Origin: Gammaproteobacteria bacterium | GTDB lineage: Bacteria > Gemmatimonadota > Gemmatimonadetes > Longimicrobiales > Gaopeijiaceae | DNA: 64,000 nucleotides | Reading direction: 5' to 3' | Assembly (NCBI GenBank): GCA_028819075.1 | Contig: JAPPMM010000059.1 | Coordinates: 1-64,000, forward strand | The notes under the pieces: model-generated | Told to the model about the DNA's origin: nothing | Databases searched by the model: none | Seen by the model: the letters and a program-made list of their open reading frames with translations, nothing else | Translations under genes and position numbers: made by a program | Shown here: positions 10,455-22,623 of the stretch, piece by piece | Numbering within the stretch: the stretch's first letter is position 1 | How the letters are laid out: each line of letters opens with the position of its first letter

Positions 10455-10620
10455 CGCCGTCGCCTGGAACGCCCCGGCTTCGGTACGGCGTGCGCGCCGG
10501 AGGCACCACCGGTCGTATCCGACCAAGGAATCAGGAAGCTTCTGCATTGGAGTATAGTGAAGGGCAGCGCTTCGAACACCGATGCGTTCCCACGGATGGC
10601 TCGGCCGAGAGGATCGAACT
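10455..10620. promoter_or_regulatory. Intergenic gap with a possible promoter
   Basis: A -10-like TATAGT lies at 10553-10558 ahead of the DUF3800 gene, without a clear -35. It suggests, weakly, that this gene and hsdR can be transcribed apart from hsdM-hepT-hsdS. Confidence 0.25.
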
Positions 10621-11529
10621 GTGACTTCGTCCACGAGCTACGTTGTTTTCTCTGACGAGAGCCGTCACACCGAGGGTCGCTTTCGCAGCATCGCTGCGGT
10701 ATCCCTACCATGTGATCCGCCGAGTCACGTCGTTGATCTGACTGCCAAGCTTGCGGACGCCCTGGAGTTCACGACGAAGGGCGAATTGAAGTGGCTGAAA
10801 GTCGGACGGAGAGCCCGAACCAACGTCGCGCGGGCAACGGCAGCCATTGATTTCCTTCTTTCACACCTCTCTCACGGTGTCCGGTGCGATGTGGTCGTCT
10901 GGGATACAACGGACTCTCGGCATGCCGTCGAGAGGCGAGACGATGTCGCAAACTATGGCCGGATGTTCTTTCACCTACATCGCGCGCTCATGCGTCGCCG
11001 GGGAGCGGACGCCCACTGGCACCTCCGCCCAGACCAACTGATCACTATTGACTGGGCTACGATACGGGATTGCCTCAACAGCGATGGCACTTGGAAACAA
11101 GACTCCCACACGGCGTTGGGCGCGGAATACCGTTGGATCGTGCCAATGGTGCGGACCTTCAGGGAAGTGGATTCCGCTGCCACGCCGTTCGTCCAGCTGG
11201 CCGACCTGTTCGCTGGCATGGCCACGTACACGCGCATGTCTTGGAAGGTTATTCGCACGCTGCTGGCTGAGAACGAAAACCAACAGGACCTGTTTCCGGC
11301 CGTCCCACCGCCTGAGTCCAGACCGACCTCCAAAGACCGTGGTCGTTTTCGGGTCGTGTCCCATTTCTACCGTCGCGCCAAGGTAGCGAAACTTGGGATA
11401 TCGCTCAACGCCCATGGGTATCTCCGAACGCCCAATCCCCTGAACCCTATCAACTTCTGGCACTACGAGCCGCAGCACCCCGCGGACAAGGCCCCCACGA
11501 AGGACCGGGGAGGAGTGCTTCTGCCGTGA
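10621..11529 (+). CDS. DUF3800 domain protein
   Basis: The 302-residue product begins with the diagnostic DUF3800 segment (YVVFSDESRH), followed by an RNase H-like layout of acidic residues (VVVWDTTDS, ITIDWATIR, FVQLADLFAGM). DUF3800 proteins are predicted nuclease-like and are frequent in defence islands and phages; no activity is established. I choose the GTG at 10621, which follows GAGAGG; an ATG at 10582 would add 13 residues without family resemblance. It lies between hsdS and hsdR, 30 nt before hsdR, so it is probably cotranscribed with the restriction subunit. Confidence 0.75.
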   Translation: MTSSTSYVVFSDESRHTEGRFRSIAAVSLPCDPPSHVVDLTAKLADALEFTTKGELKWLKVGRRARTNVARATAAIDFLLSHLSHGVRCDVVVWDTTDSRHAVERRDDVANYGRMFFHLHRALMRRRGADAHWHLRPDQLITIDWATIRDCLNSDGTWKQDSHTALGAEYRWIVPMVRTFREVDSAATPFVQLADLFAGMATYTRMSWKVIRTLLAENENQQDLFPAVPPPESRPTSKDRGRFRVVSHFYRRAKVAKLGISLNAHGYLRTPNPLNPINFWHYEPQHPADKAPTKDRGGVLLP

Positions 11530-11559
11530 CAGTCATCGGCACTTGACCCAGGCCGTTCC

Positions 11560-14700
<3,141 letters not shown>

Positions 14701-14791
14701 CGCAGGCTCTGGTGACGCAGCATCGTGTCGTCGTGACAGTGCCGATCCCATTCTTGGACGAGATCACTTCCACAGAGGAGAGTCCAATCTA

Positions 14792-15739
14792 ATGTATGTG
14801 TTGACACGACGCGTTTTGGGAAAACAGCCCAAGATCTCGATTGATGCAAGGCGCTACGCCGCATTGAGCGAAGCTATGAGAATCCAGCGCGCCGCACTTG
14901 AAATCGAAGAGAAGTTTGATCTTGTAGTAGCGAACTACGAGGAATTGGAGCGCGAAATCCTCACGTTGACGTTGACCCACGCCGTAAGAGACGATTTCAC
15001 CTGGGCCAGCATGTCATCCGACCGGCTTCTGCTGGGGAGACGACTCGTTAATCTCCTAACCACATGTAGGCTCTACGTTGACCAAGTTACGCACTCCGTC
15101 AGTCGATCCGCTACAACTGGCTGTACCCGCGAGCAAGCCGAAAGGGTGTTCAGGGACCAGTATGACGGGAATCTCGCATACCGAATCATGGACGCCCTGC
15201 GGAATCACGTCCAACATCGTAGCTTAGCCATTGTAGGAATAACCTATGGTTGCAGTAGAGCGCGGGAAGAAGCGACCCAATCGCTGTTGGAATTCACATT
15301 GTCACTCACACTGAACTTGGAAGCTCTCCGTGAGGACAGAAGATTCAAGCAACGCACTTTGGAAGAACTGGAGAACCTTCCGCAGAAGCGACGAGATGTG
15401 ATCTTGTTTGTACGACAATATCTGGAGTCGCTCGGGCGTGCCCAGGAGCAACTGCGCGAGCTGTTGGCTACGGCGGTAGAGCGGGCTGACGCGGACGTTC
15501 ATTCGGCACTAGCGGAATGGAAGACAGTGAGTGATACGAGCACGGGATTGGTCGCGCTGAAGCGTTGTGATCGCCCAAGTTCGGATGAATACGTTGCAGT
15601 TACAGGCAATCTAAGGGCAAGGAGGGAGGAGTTGGTCGCCTCCAATCGTTCATTGGCGAATCTGGCGAGTAGTTTCATCAGTAGCGCTCGACCTCGTGAT
15701 GCTTACCCTTCTTGGGATCAAGAGATGGCTATTGGGTAA
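14792..15739 (+). CDS. HEPN-like accessory protein downstream of hsdR
   Basis: The 315-residue product has no family I can name. It is nearly all helical and contains R137-N-H-V-Q-H142 within YRIMDALRNHVQHRSLAI, an R-x4-H motif as in HEPN RNases. The ATG at 14792 follows AGAGGAGA with suitable spacing. Codon use and base composition look less GC-rich than in the neighbours, suggesting recent acquisition. It may share the hsdR transcript (gap ~90 nt). A toxin or abortive-infection role is plausible but unproven. Confidence 0.55.
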   Translation: MYVLTRRVLGKQPKISIDARRYAALSEAMRIQRAALEIEEKFDLVVANYEELEREILTLTLTHAVRDDFTWASMSSDRLLLGRRLVNLLTTCRLYVDQVTHSVSRSATTGCTREQAERVFRDQYDGNLAYRIMDALRNHVQHRSLAIVGITYGCSRAREEATQSLLEFTLSLTLNLEALREDRRFKQRTLEELENLPQKRRDVILFVRQYLESLGRAQEQLRELLATAVERADADVHSALAEWKTVSDTSTGLVALKRCDRPSSDEYVAVTGNLRARREELVASNRSLANLASSFISSARPRDAYPSWDQEMAIG

Positions 15740-15853
15740 CTCATGTCGATGACCCCTCGCCGTCCTCGGACCGGAACAAGACGCGCCCGGTACGCGCACA
15801 CTCCAACGACCCGTACAGTAGCCCCTTCGCGCGATGCAAGATTCGGCTCCCGC

Positions 15854-18328
15854 TCACCCCCGCCGTTGCTCAATAGTCCCTACAATGTCCCCGACGACCT
15901 TTTCGAACTCTTCGGGCACTCTCACTGGCCGCCCCGCGAGCCTTCGGAGCGCGGCCAGCAGCGGCACGAGCTCCTCGCAATCTTCCGCGCTGGCCGCAAG
16001 TGCGTCGGCGAAGACGCCCGGAGTCGCACCGGCTGCCATCAGATCGATCACGTCCCAGACGATCTTGGTGACCATCCCGTTGTCTGCGACATCGAGGTCA
16101 TCGCACATCTTCCGGAAGACACGGTCCGCCGCCGACTCGTCACCCTCGAGCACTAATGCGTGTACCTGGTTCCCCATAGCGCGCCACGCGACAGGGATGC
16201 CGCCTTGCCCGGCCATGCTTCCGAAGTCACGGACCAAGACGCCGCAAGTGCCGAGAGCTTCCCGACCCCGCCCCATTCGATTCAGAATCATCGTCTTGAG
16301 TTCCAGCGCCATGGCCACCTCTCGCCGCAGATCCAACCGGTCGCTTGCCGAGTAACGACGAACGGCCTCGTCGCAGACTGCAACCGCAGCCTCGTCCCTG
16401 CCCATCTTCATTTGCGCGCCCGCCTTCTTCGTCATGGCGCTTGCGACCTGCATCTGGATATCCGGTTCGCAGTCCTCGCCGAACCGGTCGATGAGGTCAT
16501 CCCAAGTCGCGATGCCCCTGTCCATCGAGGACGGTGATCCGAGTCCAGCCAGGGTCGAGCCCTTGTTTCGCAGCGACTTCGCGACGTAAAGCCGAAGCCC
16601 AGGCGCCTGACTCTCGCCAAAGCGCCTGATTGCATCGTCGAACGACGCTATCGCTGCTTCCGGATCGCCAAGTCGACCATGGTGGAACCCCGCGTTCAAG
16701 AGCGCCGCGCCCACGCACTCTTGGATGTCCGGCACTTCGGACTCTCCGAACCGCGTCACCACCTCGTTGAAGGCGGTCAATGCGACCTTGTGCTCGCCAA
16801 CCTGCTGAGGCATCAAGGCCTTGTTGAAGAGGGCCTTGGCGACAGCGGTCTGCACGTCCGGAATCAGCGTGGACTCGAAACGCCGGATCAGTTCGTCGTT
16901 GTATTCGACCGAGCGCTCGGCCTCCCCTGAGCTCCCAAGCCTCGCGCCGATGTCGAGTAGATCGCCCGCAACCCGGATCCGCCCCTCGGGGTCACCAAGG
17001 TCCCGATGGCGCTCTACGAGTTCTCGGTAGGTTGCCGCAGCCCCGCCCGCAGGAATACCGGCGAGGCCCGCACCTAGATCTTCCTGTGCGCGACGGAAAA
17101 CGGTGTCGTTTGACCTTTCGTCCAGCAGGGAGCCGAGAATCTTCTCGGTCTCGGCCGGACCGTAGAAAGCCACCATGAAGCGAATCAGCCCGTGGACGAT
17201 GGCCGCTTCGTCCCGCCAGCGCCTCAGCTTGTAGTAGATGCAGTGGAGCGGTTCCCCGACGGAGTACAGCCGGCTCCTTCCATTCCCATCGACCTTGACG
17301 GCACCTCGCCCGACCAGCCGTCCCAGCAAAGCAGACGTCTTCCGTACTCCTAGGCGGGCTCTGTTTGCGACCTTGCGCGTGGTCGAGGGTCGCCACAGGT
17401 CGGCCAGAGCCGCGAAGATCCGTCGCTCGGTCTTGGGCAGGGAGTTCAGATTACTGCGAAAGTATTCGCTGTGATCGTCGACAAGGCCCACCAGTTCCTC
17501 CAACAGCCGCGCCATCGTGCGATGTCGCGCAAACTCGGCGACGATCACCAGGAGGCGTGGATTCCCACCCGTAAAAATCTCCAACGGTCGCATCTGCCTG
17601 GCGTCACGTCGCTCACCAGTGATCCAGTGCCAGAGGCTCTGGCACTCGGCAGTCTTCAGGGGCTCCAGCCGGAGGATGCGAAAGAGTTCGAAGAATGGTG
17701 CGCCTACGTCATCCAGCGCTTCGAAGCGGCTTGTGGCGGTCCCCAGGAGTATGATTTCGGGATCCGATTGGAGCGACTGGCGGAGTTGCCACCCGAAGTC
17801 CTCGTCCACCTCCTCGCACAGACTCTGGAGATTCTCCACCATGAGCACCAGCCGTCTTCCCAGCCGGTCGGCTGCATCAAGGAGAGCGGCCTTGGCCTGC
17901 CCGGCGATGTCATCTCCCTGCGTTCGGCGGGTCAGAGAGGCGTGTGTTACTTCGATCTCGCTGCAGAGGCCGGGGTGACCCTCAGCGCACTCCTTCGCCA
18001 GGTACAGCAGAGCGTCCAGCCAGAAGTCTCCGATGTCGAAGACCTCCACGCTTTCCTCCATAAACCGAACCGGCACCAGAGCCTGCCGAAGCTGCGGATC
18101 GGTACGGATTTCCGCGGCGACGCGCGCCAGCAACATGGTCTTGCCACGGCCCCGAGGACCCACGATGAGGGCGTGCTGACAGGAAGGAACACCGATGTTG
18201 TTGTGGATGACCTTCAGGACAGCGTTCAGCTCCCGCCCGCGTACAACGAACTGGTCGACGATCTCCTCGTCCGGCTGAAAGACGCCCGGATTGAATTTGC
18301 GTATGGTGCGCTCTGCTGGTCCGCTCAT
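15854..18328 (-). CDS. P-loop (STAND/NACHT-like) ATPase with winged helix and helical-repeat C-terminus
   Basis: The 824-residue product has Walker A G57-PRGRGK-T64 and a Walker B-like strand RRLVLMVENLQSL (about 160-170). A sensor-like GTATSRF and a GGNPRLL segment follow, both typical of STAND/Orc-like ATPases. After this comes a winged helix (~300-370: TERRIFAALADLW...VRKTSALLGRLVGRGAVKV). The last ~400 residues are ~38-residue helical repeats of TPR type (VEYNDELIRRFES..., ALTAFNEVVTRFGES..., AIASFDDAIRRFGES..., GIATWDDLIDRFGED...). This ATPase-plus-repeat layout is that of ligand-sensing switches. Its start overlaps by 4 nt the stop of the second ATPase, so both are translated from one message. 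The trigger and output are unknown. Confidence 0.7.
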   Translation of the reverse strand: MSGPAERTIRKFNPGVFQPDEEIVDQFVVRGRELNAVLKVIHNNIGVPSCQHALIVGPRGRGKTMLLARVAAEIRTDPQLRQALVPVRFMEESVEVFDIGDFWLDALLYLAKECAEGHPGLCSEIEVTHASLTRRTQGDDIAGQAKAALLDAADRLGRRLVLMVENLQSLCEEVDEDFGWQLRQSLQSDPEIILLGTATSRFEALDDVGAPFFELFRILRLEPLKTAECQSLWHWITGERRDARQMRPLEIFTGGNPRLLVIVAEFARHRTMARLLEELVGLVDDHSEYFRSNLNSLPKTERRIFAALADLWRPSTTRKVANRARLGVRKTSALLGRLVGRGAVKVDGNGRSRLYSVGEPLHCIYYKLRRWRDEAAIVHGLIRFMVAFYGPAETEKILGSLLDERSNDTVFRRAQEDLGAGLAGIPAGGAAATYRELVERHRDLGDPEGRIRVAGDLLDIGARLGSSGEAERSVEYNDELIRRFESTLIPDVQTAVAKALFNKALMPQQVGEHKVALTAFNEVVTRFGESEVPDIQECVGAALLNAGFHHGRLGDPEAAIASFDDAIRRFGESQAPGLRLYVAKSLRNKGSTLAGLGSPSSMDRGIATWDDLIDRFGEDCEPDIQMQVASAMTKKAGAQMKMGRDEAAVAVCDEAVRRYSASDRLDLRREVAMALELKTMILNRMGRGREALGTCGVLVRDFGSMAGQGGIPVAWRAMGNQVHALVLEGDESAADRVFRKMCDDLDVADNGMVTKIVWDVIDLMAAGATPGVFADALAASAEDCEELVPLLAALRRLAGRPVRVPEEFEKVVGDIVGTIEQRRG

Positions 18329-19581
18329 GGGGCGTCATCTCCCGGAAGCCTGTTAGGCGATTTTCGACCAAGAGGCCTGTAGTGATGCCGAAAGCGGGTC
18401 TTCCACCAGTCGCGCAACAGGTTTGACGCGAATCGATGGCCACCGGGGTGCGGTTCGAGATAGCCGTCATGGACGAGGACGGCGAGGGTGTCGGCGACCA
18501 GCCGTGGGGCGTCCGCCACAAGCCTGGAATGCCTGTTCTCGAGTTGACGGTGTGCCTCCGCAGCAAAGATGCCCTGGACGGACGCCTCGGCCAGAATCTC
18601 CATTGCAATCCGGTAGCGGCGTGCATCACCCAAGCCATCCCTCAGTCGCGCTTCGTTGTGCGCGAGGTCATTCTGTCCGGATGGTCCCAGAAGTTCGGTG
18701 CGGTACACTTCCGCCACGTCGTCCACCGTAATCCGGCTTCGGTCGTGCATCCGAACGTAGTCCCACAGACACGCGAAGAAGGACTGTACGTGCTGCGGGA
18801 TGCCAATGCCGAGGTGCTCGTAGACCGCCCGTGCTACTCCATCGTCGGCAGATAGGTCGTGGCTCCTCGCCAGCGTCTCGAAGCACTGGACGGAGACCTC
18901 CAGGTTCCACGGACCCAGCCGGACTGGATACAGGTAGTTGATTCGATCAGAGATGCCCAGCCGCTCGACCAACGGCGCGAGCCCGATACTGCCTGACAGG
19001 ATCAGCGTCAAGTTGCGACCATCGACCTTCTGGAATGTGGCCCGCAACCAGCTCAGAAACTCGTCAACGCGGCGAGTACCGTCTTCCTGGCGGAGCAATC
19101 TCGCCAGGAAGATCGGCACCTCGTCGAGGACGATCAGCACCCGGTGGTCGTGTTGGGCGCAGTGGGCGATCAGCTCTTCCCCGTGACGCCGCCAGTTCCC
19201 GGAGTCCAGGCCAGCGCGGAAGCGGACGGCGAACTTGTGGGCGCTGACTTTGTCGACGCGGCCAGCCAGTCTGCGTAGCCTGCGACGCATGCCCCTCACG
19301 AGGCGCGCCCTGATTGGCGTGACCGGATGGATGGCCTTGGCCAAGCTGGCGATCAGGTCTTCCTCGGATCGATCCGCCTCCACATCCGCGAATAGAAACA
19401 CCCAGCCTTTCTGTTCCAGCCGACGCCCGAGTTCGCGAAGAATGCTGGTCTTCCCCATGCGGCGCTGGCCGGTCATGACCATGTGGTTTCCGTTGCGGAC
19501 ACGGGTCTCGAGGAGTGCCAACTCTCCTTCGCGGTCGAAGAAGTCGCCGTCGATTACCCAGCGACCGGTGGATGATTTCAT
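18325..19581 (-). CDS. AAA/STAND-type ATPase, partner of the repeat ATPase
   Basis: The 418-residue protein has Walker A GQRRMGKTS (K44 from this start) and Walker B VLIVLDEVPIFL. It has the LSGSIGLAPLVERLG sensor-type region, then a C-terminal winged helix. It resembles stand-alone archaeal/bacterial ATPases of the ATPase_2/STAND group. The start at 19581 is preferred because GGAGGA lies nine bases upstream; the frame stays open to 19650. The gene overlaps the larger ATPase gene by 4 nt. Upstream lies a triple inverted-repeat operator. No nuclease or other effector domain is recognisable in either protein. Confidence 0.7.
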   Translation of the reverse strand: MKSSTGRWVIDGDFFDREGELALLETRVRNGNHMVMTGQRRMGKTSILRELGRRLEQKGWVFLFADVEADRSEEDLIASLAKAIHPVTPIRARLVRGMRRRLRRLAGRVDKVSAHKFAVRFRAGLDSGNWRRHGEELIAHCAQHDHRVLIVLDEVPIFLARLLRQEDGTRRVDEFLSWLRATFQKVDGRNLTLILSGSIGLAPLVERLGISDRINYLYPVRLGPWNLEVSVQCFETLARSHDLSADDGVARAVYEHLGIGIPQHVQSFFACLWDYVRMHDRSRITVDDVAEVYRTELLGPSGQNDLAHNEARLRDGLGDARRYRIAMEILAEASVQGIFAAEAHRQLENRHSRLVADAPRLVADTLAVLVHDGYLEPHPGGHRFASNLLRDWWKTRFRHHYRPLGRKSPNRLPGDDAP

Positions 19582-19662
19582 GAGTGTTTTCTTCCTCCGT
19601 GGAGGGAAATATTGCCACTTCTGCGACCCCGTGAGATCGCGCTCCGACACGTCAAGCTATGC

Positions 19663-19695
19663 GTCAACAGTTTTGTTGTCAACAACTCTGTTGAC
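19663..19695. promoter_or_regulatory. Triple TCAACA/TGTTGA operator upstream of the ATPase pair
   Basis: GTCAACAG (19663-19670) and CTGTTGAC (19688-19695) are perfect inverted repeats. Between them TTGTTGTCAACAA forms a further palindrome around a 3-nt centre. The local AT-richness differs sharply from the surroundings. The site lies 82-114 bp upstream of the ATPase start, fitting a repressor operator at the promoter. Confidence 0.5.
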
Positions 19696-19829
19696 GACCT
19701 GTCGTTTGGCGACTACCACCGTTAGGCATAGGCATGGCTGAAAAGCGTCTCGCAGCAAGCAAGTGCCCGGTTCTGGAACGACCGCCACCGGCCCTGTCTT
19801 CCTCCCTTCCCACCGGCCGTAGATCAGAT

Positions 19830-20840
19830 CTAGGCTGGGCTATCCTTCCTTTCCGGCAAGACCTCAACGAGGACCTTGATCAGCGGCGTTAGCACCCGCA
19901 GCGCCGCAGCGCTGACGCCCGCTGCAATCAGTAGCTCCGGAGCAGTCGCCAGTATGATCAGTACCACCACGGCCACATCTCTGATCTCGATCTCCCTTGC
20001 GACGCCCCTGAGAGAGCGCCCGAGTTCGCGCACCAGCGAAGCGAGCAACCCTACGACTCGAAGTCGACCTTTCTTGTCATTTGCGGACTTGGCAGCTGCC
20101 ACCAGATGGCCGATCACCTGGCCCACATGATCCGGGTCCAGCCTGTCTACGAGGCGCTTAAGGGCTCCCGTCGCCGCAGCGGCGATCCGTGTGGCACGCT
20201 CCGGGCCGATCTTGGTGAGGGCAGCCTTGGAGACCTTGTCCATCTTTCCTTTGCCGTCCACGTCGATCGTCTCGGCGACGCGGCGGACGGCCGCCTCGAC
20301 CCGACGCGGATCGAGCTTGACGATGGTCTTTCGAGCCAGCCGAGTCGCTTCGCGGGCGATACGCGCGGCGGCGGCGGGATCAATGTTCTGGACCAGGTCT
20401 CGGACGGCGGCAGCAACCACCCGAACGCTACGTGCCTTGCGGGGCGAAAGGACCCTAAGCCGACGGGCCACGCCCTTCGATCGCTGGCCGAGACCGTGTG
20501 CAATCCCAGCCAGATCACTCGCCCCGATTCTCCGGAACTCCCGGGCAGCTCTCACCAATCTACGCGGGTGAAGCTTGACGACTACCGATTTGGCGGCCTT
20601 ACCAGACGCGCCCAACGCCCCTTCCCTAGCTCCAGTCGGGTTGAGCCTGCGGGCCAGCCGCCTCATTGCCCCGGCAGAGCGTGCCAATACGCCCGCTCCG
20701 CAACGGGACCCGTCTTCAAGGTCCGCGGTAGGCTGCTCGATCGGCATCCCGTCTCCGGGCAGTTCTATGACCACAAGAGCAGTGCTGGCGGCTACCGAAT
20801 TCCTCGCCTCAGGCTTTTTCGTCCAGAAAGGCAGGCGCAT
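19830..20840 (-). CDS. Basic helical protein with C-terminal membrane segments, unknown function
   Basis: I do not recognise this 336-residue protein. It is rich in Ala, Arg and Val and has a recurring motif of the form KxxPxxx..A..R..A (KLHPRRLVRAAREF, NIDPAAAARIAREA, KLDPRRVEAAVRRVA, RLDPDHVGQVIGHL). This suggests degenerate helical repeats. Near the C-terminus DVAVVVLIILATAPELLIAAGVSAAALRVL is hydrophobic enough for one or two membrane segments. The gene starts 5 nt after the stop of the upstream multipass membrane protein, so the two form an operon. It lies downstream of neither ATPase but on the same strand further upstream; a functional link to them is unproven. Confidence 0.5.
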   Translation of the reverse strand: MRLPFWTKKPEARNSVAASTALVVIELPGDGMPIEQPTADLEDGSRCGAGVLARSAGAMRRLARRLNPTGAREGALGASGKAAKSVVVKLHPRRLVRAAREFRRIGASDLAGIAHGLGQRSKGVARRLRVLSPRKARSVRVVAAAVRDLVQNIDPAAAARIAREATRLARKTIVKLDPRRVEAAVRRVAETIDVDGKGKMDKVSKAALTKIGPERATRIAAAATGALKRLVDRLDPDHVGQVIGHLVAAAKSANDKKGRLRVVGLLASLVRELGRSLRGVAREIEIRDVAVVVLIILATAPELLIAAGVSAAALRVLTPLIKVLVEVLPERKDSPA

Positions 20841-20845
20841 GCTCG

Positions 20846-21622
20846 TCAGACCTCAGGTGCCTCGGCAGCGGCGTCACCCAGCCTTCGAGCAGAATCAGTG
20901 GAGGGCTCCTCAGGCATCTGCTCTAGTCCACTGGCAGCTCCGTTGGAGGGAGGGTCAGAGATGTCGCCTACCATCGGCGCCAGCCTGGCCAACGCCAAGA
21001 CGTACAAGAACAGCGTGAAGAACGCGAGATATCCGGTGACCGGATGTCGCGGTTCACAGGTCGGGACGAGCCTGCACAAGAACTCCCTCCAACCTCCAAC
21101 CGGACTCGATGGCAGCAAGACAAACTTGAAGGTGAACGTCAATGCAAAGATGACGATGCAGCTCCGCAAGAGCCGTATTCGGTCAGCGGCGATGGCCCGC
21201 GTGTTGAATGCAAGTAGCACCAGTGAGTACAGGGTGTAAACTGCTATGCGAAGCAGACCCCCATTGGGGACCGTCAGTTCGAACACCTGGGCCGATGCGA
21301 ACACGACTGCCAGAAGCATCAACAGCCCCTTGAGATCGGGCGTTGGGCGGGACGAGTTCAAGAGCCGTTCAAGCGCGAGAGCGCCGTGCCTGTTGAGTGC
21401 GCCAACCATCAGCACTGCAACCACAAGCGAAAACAGCGATGGCGCGCGCCACATCTCGGATTCGCCAACCCGCAGGCCCCCGAGCAACCCAACAGCAAGA
21501 AACACAAGAGGTAACAGCGTCGCGTCACGGCTGGCAGTCGACGCCGATGGAATGCGCCGGGCCAGCCCGCGTAGTTCCGTGATCCACGCCTCTACGACCT
21601 GTCTCAAGTCGCTAACGTCCAT
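20846..21622 (-). CDS. Multipass membrane protein, unknown function
   Basis: The 258-residue product has about six hydrophobic segments. These include LLPLVFLAVGLLGGL, LFSLVVAVLMVGAL, LLMLLAVVFASAQVF, AVYTLYSLVLLAF, CIVIFALTFTFKFVLL and LAFFTLFLYVLALA. An acidic, probably cytoplasmic C-terminal tail follows. No conserved family is recognised. It is the first gene of a two-gene unit with the basic repeat protein (5-nt gap). Genes of this type next to ATPases can be membrane effectors, but here that is only a suggestion. Confidence 0.5.
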   Translation of the reverse strand: MDVSDLRQVVEAWITELRGLARRIPSASTASRDATLLPLVFLAVGLLGGLRVGESEMWRAPSLFSLVVAVLMVGALNRHGALALERLLNSSRPTPDLKGLLMLLAVVFASAQVFELTVPNGGLLRIAVYTLYSLVLLAFNTRAIAADRIRLLRSCIVIFALTFTFKFVLLPSSPVGGWREFLCRLVPTCEPRHPVTGYLAFFTLFLYVLALARLAPMVGDISDPPSNGAASGLEQMPEEPSTDSARRLGDAAAEAPEV

Positions 21623-21741
21623 GAGTCAGCGTCTACCCTTCCTTCGCATCCCCCTGGGAGGGGTCGAAGACCTTGCCCGAGAAGCGAGCCTGCCATCCGT
21701 CGTCCGTATGCCAGAGTCGCTCTCTCGATTCCCAGAGCGCT

Positions 21742-22623
21742 TCAATTCGCCAGCGCCCGTCCGACGGTGATGTGATACACCGTCTGCTGCCGCTCGTAGA
21801 TCACGAGGACCAGCCCCTCGGACTGCGCCTCCAGGAGCACCCGGCTGAAGATGGCTCCCAGTTCGCGGGACTTGCGGCCCGAGACCGACTCCAGCGCCAG
21901 ATCCACGAACCGCTCGACGTGCGGGGCGAACTCGGCGGGTACGCCGGCGAGAATCTCCGGTGGCCGCTCGGCCGGGGGTGCGAAGGCGGAGTAGGAGAGG
22001 TCGACGGTGGTGCCGAACTCGTGTGAGCTCACGCCGGCGGCCGCGTTCGGGTTCCTGCCCCGCAGCCGTGCCTGCCGCTCGGACGTGCGCAGGGCGCTCG
22101 TCACCTCGATGCGGTAGGGCGGAAGCCCCATCTCCGCGAGGCGTTCCTGGAAGCGCCGGCCCAGCTCCTCGAGCAGGACGGGCACCTCGGGGACCATGTA
22201 CGTGGGAGAAGTGCCGGGGCGAACGATCCAGTGGACGGTGCTGTCCTCGAGCTGAACCAGCCGCCCGGCCGCAACAAGGGAGTCCAGGGCCGCGCGGTCG
22301 GCTACCCGCACGCCCAGCTCGCGGGCGCGGGCCACGTGCGACGCGTTGAGGAAGCGGCGGAGCGCGTTCTCCTGGGCCGTCGTCATCACCGGGAGGGGAG
22401 ATAGGATGCCGTTGGCCCTGTCCGCCTCCCGGTCCGTGAGGGAAAGCGCCTGCGACAGGGCTCGCTCGATCTCCGCCACCGTGGCGGCCCTGGTCGCCTC
22501 TATGGCCGCCTCCACCGCCGCCTCCCTCTCCCGTTCCGCTCTGCCGCACGAGGTGAGGATCAGGGCCAGAAGCGCAATCCATGCCGCTCCGGAACGAAAC
22601 GAAACCGTGCCGCCGGCTCTCAT
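21742..22623 (-). CDS. DUF5715-type lipoprotein with M15-like motif
   Basis: The 293-residue product has a signal peptide ending in the lipobox LILTSC, so it should be anchored in the envelope. The segment RIEVTSALRTSERQARLRGRNPNAA...SSHEFGTTVDLSY contains an SxHxxGxxxD pattern. That pattern is typical of D-Ala-D-Ala carboxypeptidase/VanY-like (M15) metallopeptidases, and DUF5715 proteins resemble them. A peptidoglycan role is therefore likely but not shown. The ATG at 22623 is chosen over one six codons upstream because GGAGGA lies just before it. Confidence 0.65.
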   Translation of the reverse strand: MRAGGTVSFRSGAAWIALLALILTSCGRAEREREAAVEAAIEATRAATVAEIERALSQALSLTDREADRANGILSPLPVMTTAQENALRRFLNASHVARARELGVRVADRAALDSLVAAGRLVQLEDSTVHWIVRPGTSPTYMVPEVPVLLEELGRRFQERLAEMGLPPYRIEVTSALRTSERQARLRGRNPNAAAGVSSHEFGTTVDLSYSAFAPPAERPPEILAGVPAEFAPHVERFVDLALESVSGRKSRELGAIFSRVLLEAQSEGLVLVIYERQQTVYHITVGRALAN

